From the NCBI RefSeq assembly GCF_022712195.1, contig NZ_JALAGY010000075.1:1-33192 (forward strand): 33,192 bases of DNA. Direction: 5' to 3'. Every line of letters begins with the position of its first letter. Positions within the stretch are counted from its first letter, which is position 1. The position numbers and the translations under genes were made by a program. Shown here one piece after another: positions 7,264-13,414 of this stretch. The stretch comes from Corynebacterium sp. GTDB taxonomy: Bacteria; Actinomycetota; Actinomycetes; Mycobacteriales; Mycobacteriaceae. The notes under the pieces are model-generated. The model made no database searches. It was not told where the DNA came from and worked only from the letters and a program-made list of their open reading frames with translations.

Positions 7264-9363
7264 ATGGCACACACCGACAAGACCCCCGACACCACCGACA
7301 TCGCGGCGAGTCTGACCCGCCGCGGCAACGACCGTCCGGCGAAGCTGCGTGACCAGGCGGACCGCGCCGTCCGCATGGCCGTGGCCGCGGAGCTCCAGGA
7401 CGTCCTCGACGGCCGCTGGGCGGACGTGAAGAACGAGACCCGCGCCCTGATCGAGGAGAAGAACCTCCGACCGGACGACACCCTCGGCATGGACGAGGCA
7501 CGCGAACGCACCCTGGCCCAGATGTTCGACATGCTCGAGACCGGCGCGCCCCGGGGGACGTTCCACAAGGACCACGGCGGGACCGGCGACCTGGGCGCCA
7601 CCCTCTCCTCCATCGAGGTGGTGGGTGGCGCCGACCTGTCGCTGATGGTCAAGGCCGGGGTGCAGTGGGGCCTGTGGGGTGGCGCCGTGGAGAACCTGGG
7701 CACCGACCGCCACATCCCGCTGATCAAGGACATCATGGAGCTCCGCACCCTCGGCTCCTTCGCCATGACCGAGCGTGGGCACGGGTCGGACGTCCAGTCC
7801 GTGGAGACCACCGCCGTCTACGACCGCGAGACCCACGAGTTCGTGATCGACACTCCCACCGCCTCGGCGGAGAAGTGGTACATCGGAAACGCCGCGAAGC
7901 ACGCGCGCATGGCCGCGGTGTTCTGCCAGCTCTACACCCCCGACGAGAACGGTGAGCTGGGCGAGTCGCACGGTGTGCACTGCATCGTCGTGGAGGTCCG
8001 CGACGAGAACGGCCGGGCGAAGCCGGGTGTCGGCATCGGGGACCACCTGCACAAGGGCGGCCTGAAGGGGGTGGACAACGGGACCTTCACCTTCGACCAC
8101 GTGCGCGTCCCCCGCGAGAACCTGCTCAACCGTTTCGCCGACGTCTCCGAGGACGGCGGGTACTCCTCACCCATCGAGTCCGACGGGGCACGTTTCTTCA
8201 CCATGCTGGGTGCGCTGATCCGCGGACGCATCACCGTGGGGGCCGCCTCCGGTGCCGCGGCCCGCTCCGCCCTGACCATCGCGACGGGCTACGCGAACCT
8301 GCGTCGCCAGTTCGCCCCCGACGACGACCTGCCCGAGAGCAGGCTCATCGAGCACCGCAAGCACCGTCTCCGCCTCATCCCGCTGATCGCCCGGAGCTAC
8401 GGCCTGCAGCTCGCCTCGAACCAGCTGATCGCCCGCATCCACGACCTGGAGAGTGCGGAGATCGACCGGACGGACATGACGAAGGAGCAGCGGTGGGACC
8501 AGCGCGAGCTGGAGGCGCACGCCGCCGCGCTGAAGGCCGCGAACACCGCACACGCCACCCGCACGATCCAGGAGTGCCGCGAGGCCTGCGGCGGCGCCGG
8601 GTACATGACGGAGAACCTGCTGACCACCTTCAAGGCGGACTCGGACGTGTTCACCACCTTCGAGGGCGACAACGTGGTGATGATGCAGCTGGCGGCGAAG
8701 GAGCTGCTGACCGGCTTCTCGCGCGAAGTCGGCGACCTCAAGCCGCTGGAACTGGTGCGATTCGGCCTCGACAACTTCGGCACGCTGCTGAAACGCCGCA
8801 CGGCGGCGGACACCCTGATCCAGAACCTGGTCGACTCCTTCACCGACCGGGAGGAGACCTCCCTGTTCGACCCCGCGAACCAGGTGGAGCTCCTCACGGA
8901 ACGTGAGGACCGACTGCTGATGTCCCTGATCCGCCGCATCAGGCCGGCCCAGAAGATGGACGTCAAGGACGCCGCCGCCCTGGTGGACAAGGCTCAGGAC
9001 CACCTCCTGGAGTGTGCCTGGGCGCATGTGGACCGGATCATCCTGGAGGCGATGCTCGAGGCGGAGGCGGAGCTGGCCGACGGGCAGGCGAAGGAGGTCA
9101 TGGAGCAGGTGCGCGACGTGTTCGTGTTGAGCATCATCCACGAGCACAGCGGCTGGTACCAGGAGCAGAACCTGCTGACGGGCACCCGTACGAAGGCCGC
9201 ACGGGCGGCGCTGAATGACCTGGTGGACTCCCTCGGCCCCTGGTCGCAGACACTGGTGGACGCCTTCGCCGTCCCGTCGAACATCGCCGACGTCCCCCTG
9301 ATGACGGACTACGACGACATGGTCCCGCGGGCGCAGACACACCCCGCGGCAGGAATGCAGTGA
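7264..9363 (+). CDS. Acyl-CoA oxidase/dehydrogenase family flavoprotein
   Basis: 699 residues, the length of acyl-CoA oxidases rather than the ~380 of ordinary acyl-CoA dehydrogenases. It would oxidise acyl-CoA to trans-2-enoyl-CoA with FAD. Visible marks are the middle-domain flavin and substrate signature SFAMTERGHGSDV, the helical-domain sequence ECREACGGAGYM, and TFEGDN with the likely catalytic base Glu467; the last two are hallmarks of the oxidase branch. A C-terminal extension of ~200 residues (ACOX-type domain) follows. Whether the electron acceptor is O2 or an electron-transfer flavoprotein cannot be told from sequence alone. It stands alone, divergent from the MFS transporter. A likely role is fatty acid or branched acyl breakdown. 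Confidence 0.88.
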   Translation: MAHTDKTPDTTDIAASLTRRGNDRPAKLRDQADRAVRMAVAAELQDVLDGRWADVKNETRALIEEKNLRPDDTLGMDEARERTLAQMFDMLETGAPRGTFHKDHGGTGDLGATLSSIEVVGGADLSLMVKAGVQWGLWGGAVENLGTDRHIPLIKDIMELRTLGSFAMTERGHGSDVQSVETTAVYDRETHEFVIDTPTASAEKWYIGNAAKHARMAAVFCQLYTPDENGELGESHGVHCIVVEVRDENGRAKPGVGIGDHLHKGGLKGVDNGTFTFDHVRVPRENLLNRFADVSEDGGYSSPIESDGARFFTMLGALIRGRITVGAASGAAARSALTIATGYANLRRQFAPDDDLPESRLIEHRKHRLRLIPLIARSYGLQLASNQLIARIHDLESAEIDRTDMTKEQRWDQRELEAHAAALKAANTAHATRTIQECREACGGAGYMTENLLTTFKADSDVFTTFEGDNVVMMQLAAKELLTGFSREVGDLKPLELVRFGLDNFGTLLKRRTAADTLIQNLVDSFTDREETSLFDPANQVELLTEREDRLLMSLIRRIRPAQKMDVKDAAALVDKAQDHLLECAWAHVDRIILEAMLEAEAELADGQAKEVMEQVRDVFVLSIIHEHSGWYQEQNLLTGTRTKAARAALNDLVDSLGPWSQTLVDAFAVPSNIADVPLMTDYDDMVPRAQTHPAAGMQ

Positions 9364-9386
9364 CAACCACATGGCCGCGGCAGCGG

Positions 9387-9417
9387 GGTAACGACGGTTA
9401 CCTCGGCCAACGTAACC
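9387..9417. repeat. Overlapping inverted repeats built from GGTAAC/GTTACC
   Basis: GGTAAC (9387-9392) pairs with GTTACC (9397-9402), and the overlapping GGTTAC (9396-9401) pairs with GTAACC (9412-9417). Three copies of the same half-site lie within 31 bases, just after the acyl-CoA oxidase stop and ~195 bases before the first peptide gene. It could be a weak terminator with two alternative folds, or a multi-site operator for the peptide cluster. Confidence 0.35.
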
Positions 9418-9611
9418 ACCCCCGGTGTGAATAGCGTAAATGCACGTGACCGTGATTGTTCTACCCCCGAAGAAAGCTCCGTACGGCCGTTATCGCTTCG
9501 TGACCTAACGCCAACTGATGGCCGTCCGATACTGTTAATGGCGCGGCACACAGAGTCTCACCGACTCGCTGTGGCGCACGACCGTATACATTCAACCGAA
9601 AGGTATCCATC

Positions 9612-9707
9612 ATGCTGGACATCGTCTCCAACATCGTCACCGCCATCTCCGATTTCCTGGGCTCCGCCCTCGAGCTGGTCGTCGGCTCCATCCAGGGTGG
9701 CGCATAA
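9612..9707 (+). CDS. Mini-peptide 1: 31-residue acidic amphipathic peptide
   Basis: First of five related micro-genes. The product starts MLDIVSNIVTAISDFLG and ends with GSIQGGA; it has no signal peptide, no lysine, arginine or cysteine. Acidic residues at 3, 14 and 21 fall on one side of an ideal alpha-helix, opposite a continuous Ile/Val/Leu/Phe face. GAAAGG (9598-9603) precedes the ATG by eight bases, and TATACA (9585-9590) is a possible -10. A T-tailed terminator follows. Closest in sequence to mini-peptides 2 and 3. Size and helix design recall phenol-soluble modulins, small mycomembrane porin subunits and type I toxin peptides; the sequence does not decide among them. Confidence 0.8.
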   Translation: MLDIVSNIVTAISDFLGSALELVVGSIQGGA

Positions 9708-9747
9708 ATACAGCCCTCCGGCCCCCGCAACGGGACCGTGAACTGTT

Positions 9748-9780
9748 CCCCGTTCGACCTTCGGGTCGGGCGGGGTTTTT
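9748..9780 (+). terminator. Rho-independent terminator after mini-peptide 1
   Basis: A 12-bp GC-rich stem with a TTCG tetraloop (arms 9748-9759 and 9764-9775, with two G-T pairs) followed by five T residues. Confidence 0.85.
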
Positions 9781-9894
9781 CTTGCGCCGGCACCGGCCAC
9801 CGGCATTCCCAGGGGTGACCCCCACAAGGATGACACCGACAGCGACAGGCCACCAGCCCTCAGAAGTGGGGGCATAGATTTATCCCCAAAGCCA

Positions 9895-9923
9895 TTCCCC
9901 CACAGAGACAGTGTGGCTAGAGT
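9895..9923 (+). promoter_or_regulatory. Candidate promoter of mini-peptide 2
   Basis: TTCCCC (9895-9900), a 17-base spacer and TAGAGT (9918-9923). The -35 is poor; the -10 is acceptable. It would give a leader of about 67 bases. Confidence 0.35.
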
Positions 9924-9997
9924 TCAGCCCGTGCCCGACCGGACCACACTGTCCGGCACGGCGCAGACCACCGTCACCCCAACGAAAGTGAGTTCAC

Positions 9998-10099
9998 ATG
10001 CTGGACATCGTCGCCCAGATCGTCAACGCCGTCGCCGGCTTCTTCCAGGGCGTTATCGGCCTGGTCACCGGCTCCATCACCGGCGGCACCGAAGGCTAG
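9998..10099 (+). CDS. Mini-peptide 2: 33-residue amphipathic peptide
   Basis: Shares the MLDIV start and the GSITGG end with mini-peptides 1 and 3, with Phe-Phe at 15-16. Net charge is -2 (Asp3 and Glu32); the middle acidic positions of copies 1 and 3 are glycine here. No signal peptide and no basic residue. The ribosome site is the weakest of the five (GAAAGTGAG, 9984-9992), six bases before the ATG. It has its own downstream perfect hairpin. The repeated Ile/Val spacing predicts one membrane-binding helix. Confidence 0.78.
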   Translation: MLDIVAQIVNAVAGFFQGVIGLVTGSITGGTEG

Positions 10100-10113
10100 T
10101 CCGCCGCGCACCC

Positions 10114-10147
10114 GTGACCCCTGACCGGTATTCCGGTCAGGGGTCAC
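10114..10147 (+). terminator. Perfect hairpin after mini-peptide 2
   Basis: A perfect 15-bp stem (10114-10128 with 10133-10147) and a four-base loop TATT. There is no T-tract, so a tail-less terminator or mRNA-stabilising hairpin. Confidence 0.65.
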
Positions 10148-10200
10148 GCACGTCCGGCACCCCGCAACCGCACGGGCTGAAATATTTTCCTTCGGGGGTG

Positions 10201-10207
10201 TAACAAT
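10201..10207 (+). promoter_or_regulatory. Candidate -10 of mini-peptide 3
   Basis: TAACAAT lies in an AT-richer patch (AATATTTT at 10181-10188 lies 17-20 bases upstream) between the preceding hairpin and the gene. No good -35 hexamer was found. Confidence 0.3.
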
Positions 10208-10298
10208 CTCCGACGGGCAGCGATCTCCTACATGAAGCACCACGGAGCCACCTCCGGCACCGGGGCGCGCACCACAACCACAACCGAAAGGCACTCCC

Positions 10299-10388
10299 AT
10301 GCTTGAGATCATCTCCTCCATCGTCACCGCTGTCGCCGAGTTCCTGGGCGGCGCCCTCGACCTGATCACCAGCTCCATCACCGGCTAG
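10299..10388 (+). CDS. Mini-peptide 3: 29-residue acidic amphipathic peptide
   Basis: Starts MLEIISSIVTAVAEFLGG and ends SSITG. Acidic residues at 3, 14 and 21 match mini-peptide 1 exactly in position (Glu/Glu/Asp against Asp/Asp/Glu), a conservative pattern suggesting selection on the helix face rather than on exact residues. GAAAGG (10286-10291) lies seven bases before the ATG. The DNA after the stop shares a block with that after mini-peptide 1 (a GCAACGGGACCG core), so the two units look like duplicates including flanking DNA. A T-containing terminator follows. Confidence 0.8.
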   Translation: MLEIISSIVTAVAEFLGGALDLITSSITG

Positions 10389-10437
10389 TTCGGCGATCGG
10401 AATTCGGGACCGGTCCCCTGCAACGGGACCGCGAACA

Positions 10438-10467
10438 ACCCACCCGGCCTGTCGGCCGGGTGGGTTT
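10438..10467 (+). terminator. Rho-independent terminator after mini-peptide 3
   Basis: A perfect 12-bp stem (10438-10449 with 10454-10465) with loop TGTC, ending in a short T-run. Confidence 0.75.
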
Positions 10468-10584
10468 CCCGTTCGCAGGGGGCGGAACCGACAGGGCGCC
10501 ACACCCCTACCCCTCGCCCGCCCCTCGGACAAGACCCCAGGATTCGGGTAGTTTCACCCCATAACATATTCAGCCTCTCGGGGA

Positions 10585-10590
10585 TAAGAT
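10585..10590 (+). promoter_or_regulatory. Candidate -10 of mini-peptide 4
   Basis: TAAGAT, with TAACAT 17 bases upstream (10562-10567) as a possible -35. The start would give a leader of roughly 75-80 bases. Confidence 0.35.
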
Positions 10591-10674
10591 GAGTAAGCGG
10601 ACAGAGACACAGAACCGGGTCAACGCCGCGAACACCACCCCACCAGAATCACCACCTCCCGAAAGGCCAGAACA

Positions 10675-10767
10675 ATGCTCGCAATCATCGGCTCCATCGT
10701 CGTCCTCGTCGCCACAGTCCTGACCGGCGTCATCGGTCTCGTCGCCGGCTCCATCATCGGTCTCTGA
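10675..10767 (+). CDS. Mini-peptide 4: 30-residue uncharged hydrophobic peptide
   Basis: Starts MLAIIGSIVVLVATVL and ends VAGSIIGL. It keeps the frame of copies 1-3 (M-L-x-I-[IV] start, G-S-I near residues 25-27) but has lost every charged residue, so it is more like a plain transmembrane or membrane-inserting helix with small-residue spacing (glycines at 6, 18, 21, 25 and 29). GAAAGG (10661-10666) lies eight bases before the ATG. A terminator-like hairpin follows. Confidence 0.78.
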   Translation: MLAIIGSIVVLVATVLTGVIGLVAGSIIGL

Positions 10768-10805
10768 GGCCCCTCCCGCGTCGCCCCCCCGTCGCGGAGC
10801 ACAGG

Positions 10806-10830
10806 CCCCGCCCGTACACCGGGCGGGGTT
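10806..10830 (+). terminator. Terminator after mini-peptide 4
   Basis: A nine-bp all-GC stem (10806-10814 with 10820-10828), loop TACAC, then TTTCCACTTT. Confidence 0.7.
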
Positions 10831-10858
10831 TCCACTTTCCCTGGCGAACGAAGTGGAA
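10830..10858. promoter_or_regulatory. Inverted repeat upstream of mini-peptide 5
   Basis: TTCCACTT (10830-10837) and AAGTGGAA (10851-10858) form a perfect 8-bp inverted repeat with a 13-base spacer. Its centre lies about 45 bases before the predicted transcription start, where an activator such as a NarL-type regulator would bind. The right arm overlaps the candidate -35. Confidence 0.35.
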
Positions 10859-10882
10859 TCTGAGACCAGTAGTGTTTATAGT
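10854..10882 (+). promoter_or_regulatory. Candidate promoter of mini-peptide 5
   Basis: TGGAAT (10854-10859), a 17-base spacer and TATAGT (10877-10882). Transcription would start near 10889 with a leader of about 80 bases. This is the best -10 in the cluster. Confidence 0.45.
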
Positions 10883-10969
10883 GAAAACTGTCGCTGTGAC
10901 GAACTGAAGTACATCAGGCTCTCCACGCCCCACAGCGGTCCCCCGAACACCGCACGAAAGGACCTGTCC

Positions 10970-11071
10970 ATGGGTATCGTCAGCAGTCTCCTCACTCCCG
11001 TCCTCGGCCTCGTCGGCGGACTTCTCGTCGGCCTCGGCGGCGTCGTCGCCGTCCTCGGCTCCATTCTCTAA
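10970..11071 (+). CDS. Mini-peptide 5: 33-residue glycine-rich hydrophobic peptide
   Basis: Starts MGIVSSLLTPVLGLVGG and ends VAVLGSIL. Most divergent member: uncharged, with a central Gly/Leu/Val stretch and a proline at 10, but ending in the same G-S-I motif and preceded by the same ribosome site type (GAAAGGA, 10956-10962, seven bases before the ATG). No signal peptide. It is the copy next to the sensor kinase gene, with only 90 bases between them, most of that a perfect hairpin. If one peptide is the signal sensed by the kinase, this is a candidate by position only. Confidence 0.78.
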   Translation: MGIVSSLLTPVLGLVGGLLVGLGGVVAVLGSIL

Positions 11072-11100
11072 GGCCTCACAGCCCAGAGAACCTCGCCGAC

Positions 11101-11136
11101 AGGGCCCCGGACCAGCCACCACTGGTCCGGGGCCCT
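11101..11136 (+). terminator. Perfect hairpin between mini-peptide 5 and the sensor kinase gene
   Basis: A perfect 15-bp GC-rich stem (11101-11115 with 11122-11136) and a six-base loop. No T-run. The kinase ATG is only 25 bases further on and no promoter is visible between them, so partial read-through through this hairpin may set kinase expression. Confidence 0.65.
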
Positions 11137-11161
11137 GCTCTCACAGGAACGGCGTCCGGCC

Positions 11162-13390
11162 ATGCCTCCACACCACACCACCACCATCGAGACAGCCATG
11201 TTGCGCACCGCCGCCCTGGCGATCTCGCTCACCTGGCCCCTCTGGCTCGCCGAGGCCTTCACCCGGAAGTTCCCCGGGACCACCGGCACCGGGCACTGGT
11301 ACCCGGTGGCGAGCGCGTCGGTCTTCCTCCTCGCGGACCTGCTGCTCCTCGCCGCATGCGTGTGCGGTCACCGGGGACTCCTCGTCGTTTCGCTCCGCAC
11401 TGCGGCAGCCACCGTCCCGCTCGCGCTGGTGCTCCTGGTCGTCGACTCCCTGACACCAGGCCCCCGGGCACCCGTCGAACTGTGGTTCACCGTCTTCATC
11501 AGCATCCCTGCACTGGCATTCGCCCTGACCGTGCCGTTGCGGGTCGGTCTTCCTGCATTCATCGCCGTCGTCGGCGGAACCGCACTGGCCAACGCTCTCC
11601 TCGACCACCCCGCACCGTTCCTCAGGGTGGCCACCGAGGTCGGCTTCTCCCTCGTCTACACCCTCCCACTGGCGGTGGTCACCTGCGCCACGCTGCGGCT
11701 CGCACGGTTCATCGACTCCGCCGGCGCGAAGGCCCACGCCCAGAACGTGGCCGCGACCCGCGTGCGTGCACGGGCGGCCGAAACCACCCGGTTCACCGCG
11801 CTGGTCCACGACAACGTCCTCTCGACCCTGTCCGGCATCAGCCGGGGCGTGCTTCCCACGGAACCGGTGGGGCTACGCCTGACCTCAGCGTTCGACGACG
11901 CCGGCACCATGTCCTCCGCGCAGTTCATCGAGGCGGTGACCACCACCGTCCACCGGCACACCCCGAACTGCACGGTCACCGCCGACGCCCCCACGGACGT
12001 CACCCTCCCCGGAGTCGCCGGAGCGAACATCACGCTCGCCCTCGCTGAGGTCGCCAGGAACTCCCGGCAGCACGCCGGCACCGACGTGGAGCGGGAATGC
12101 CACGTCAGCCTGTCCGACGCTGCGGTGGAGCTCCGCTACACCGACCACGGTCCCGGATTCCGCCCGCGGGACGTCCGCCCCACCGCCGCGGGCCTCCGTG
12201 TCTCCGTCCTGGGCCGGATGGAGTCCACCGAGGGAGGAGCCGCCAGCATCGAACCGTCCCCCGGGGAAGGCACCACCGTCACTCTCACCTGGCAGGGGAC
12301 ACAGCCGCCGCCGGCACCTGGCACGGAGATCCGTGTCGGTTGTGACGGCCGTGACCGCAGCGCGGTGTCCGCCATGAGGACCTACGACCTGACTCACCTG
12401 AGTCACGCCGTCTGGGTGCCCTACGTGGCCGTCACCGCCGCCCTCTTCACAGGCATGAACATCCTCAACGGTCAGCCACTCGCTGCGGGAAACCTGGCGA
12501 CGAACATCATCGTCGTCGCACTCACCGTCCTCGTCGTCGGCGGACGGACCTTCCGCATCCCCGCCGTCCTCACCGGGTTCTGCGCCGTCGGCGTCGTCGT
12601 GCTCATGGAACTCGGCCGGTGGCAGGACCTCTCCACGGCCACCGGGTGGAGCTACGGCTGGCACCTCATGGCAGCGTCGCTGTTCTGCTCCCTGCTCGCC
12701 CTCCGCGGACGACCGGCGGTGGCACTCGCCACATTGTTCATCGGTGCCGTCGTCATCGAGGTCACGTCGGCGTCGCCGGTCACACCGGACACCGACTTCG
12801 GAGCCTTCCGGATCATCATCTCCGGCCTCCTCGTCATCTCGTGCGTCCTGGTGTCCTTCGGGATCAGGTTCACCCTGGCGCGTCTGCCGGAGGCGCGGCA
12901 GAAGCTCCACGACGCCGAGCTCCGCCGGATCGCCGCAGAGGAGATCTCCGTCTACCGGCAGGACCGCCTCCGACGCCTCCGCGAGGAACTCTCACCGCTG
13001 GTCACCGCGACGAGCGACCTCACACACGTGGACGACGACCTCAGGGAGTACGCCCGGCTCACCGAGCTGCAGATGCGGGACGCCATTCGCTCGCCTCTCC
13101 TGGACCTGCCCCCGGTCCACGCCGCGGTCCGGGCGGCCCGCACGCGGGGCGTCGCCGTGCAACTGCTCGACGACCGGACCCCGTCCTCCCCCGACCAGCA
13201 GGAACCCGACGGGCCCCTCCACCACGCACTGCTACGACGCATCCTCGACGTCCTCGCGGGCACCGACACCGGAACGGTCACCGTGCGTCTGCTGCCCCGG
13301 GGACGGTCCGCCTTCGCCACGGTCTCGGACGGCGACGGTATCCGCCGGTACACCCGCGACGGGCTCCCCGTCGAGGTAGGCCCGCTCTGA
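11162..13390 (+). CDS. Tandem membrane sensor histidine kinase with degenerate second kinase half
   Basis: 742 residues in two similarly organised halves. Half one has about six transmembrane helices (to ~residue 185), then a NarL/DesK-type kinase core: phospho-acceptor His216 in ALVHDNVLSTLSG, the ATPase N-box with Asn300 (EVARNSRQHAG), DHGPGF from 328 and GEGTTV from 368. Half two repeats the plan with about six further helices (~residues 415-580) and a coiled dimerisation-like region, but no histidine stands at the expected site (LREELSPLVTATSD), and no N-box or glycine boxes are recognisable. So one active and one pseudo-kinase are fused. Start ATG 11162 is weakly supported (AGGAA 11 bases upstream); ATG 11198 is an alternative. 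It lies directly after the mini-peptide genes and 24 bases before its likely response regulator. Confidence 0.87.
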   Translation: MPPHHTTTIETAMLRTAALAISLTWPLWLAEAFTRKFPGTTGTGHWYPVASASVFLLADLLLLAACVCGHRGLLVVSLRTAAATVPLALVLLVVDSLTPGPRAPVELWFTVFISIPALAFALTVPLRVGLPAFIAVVGGTALANALLDHPAPFLRVATEVGFSLVYTLPLAVVTCATLRLARFIDSAGAKAHAQNVAATRVRARAAETTRFTALVHDNVLSTLSGISRGVLPTEPVGLRLTSAFDDAGTMSSAQFIEAVTTTVHRHTPNCTVTADAPTDVTLPGVAGANITLALAEVARNSRQHAGTDVERECHVSLSDAAVELRYTDHGPGFRPRDVRPTAAGLRVSVLGRMESTEGGAASIEPSPGEGTTVTLTWQGTQPPPAPGTEIRVGCDGRDRSAVSAMRTYDLTHLSHAVWVPYVAVTAALFTGMNILNGQPLAAGNLATNIIVVALTVLVVGGRTFRIPAVLTGFCAVGVVVLMELGRWQDLSTATGWSYGWHLMAASLFCSLLALRGRPAVALATLFIGAVVIEVTSASPVTPDTDFGAFRIIISGLLVISCVLVSFGIRFTLARLPEARQKLHDAELRRIAAEEISVYRQDRLRRLREELSPLVTATSDLTHVDDDLREYARLTELQMRDAIRSPLLDLPPVHAAVRAARTRGVAVQLLDDRTPSSPDQQEPDGPLHHALLRRILDVLAGTDTGTVTVRLLPRGRSAFATVSDGDGIRRYTRDGLPVEVGPL

Positions 13391-13402
13391 CAGCTCCCGC
13401 GG

Positions 13403-13408
13403 TATTAT
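13403..13408 (+). promoter_or_regulatory. -10 for a separate leaderless response regulator transcript
   Basis: TATTAT lies six bases before the regulator ATG at 13415, and no Shine-Dalgarno sequence is present. This suggests that the regulator can be transcribed independently of the kinase. Confidence 0.5.
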
Positions 13409-13414
13409 GTTCCT

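Noticed and set aside
10232..10306. 24-codon frame ending inside the start of mini-peptide 3 (possible leader peptide)
   Set aside because: Rich in Thr and His, no ribosome site, unlike the family, and mini-peptide 3 has its own GAAAGG site. Translational coupling is not needed, though I cannot exclude it.
9612..11071. Calling the five mini-peptides PorA/PorH porins, phenol-soluble modulins or type I toxins outright
   Set aside because: Size and amphipathicity match all three loosely, but no specific sequence signature or antisense RNA could be confirmed by eye.
9600..11140. CRISPR array, suggested by repeated hairpins at regular intervals
   Set aside because: The hairpins differ in sequence, lie after ORFs and show no identical repeats or short spacers.
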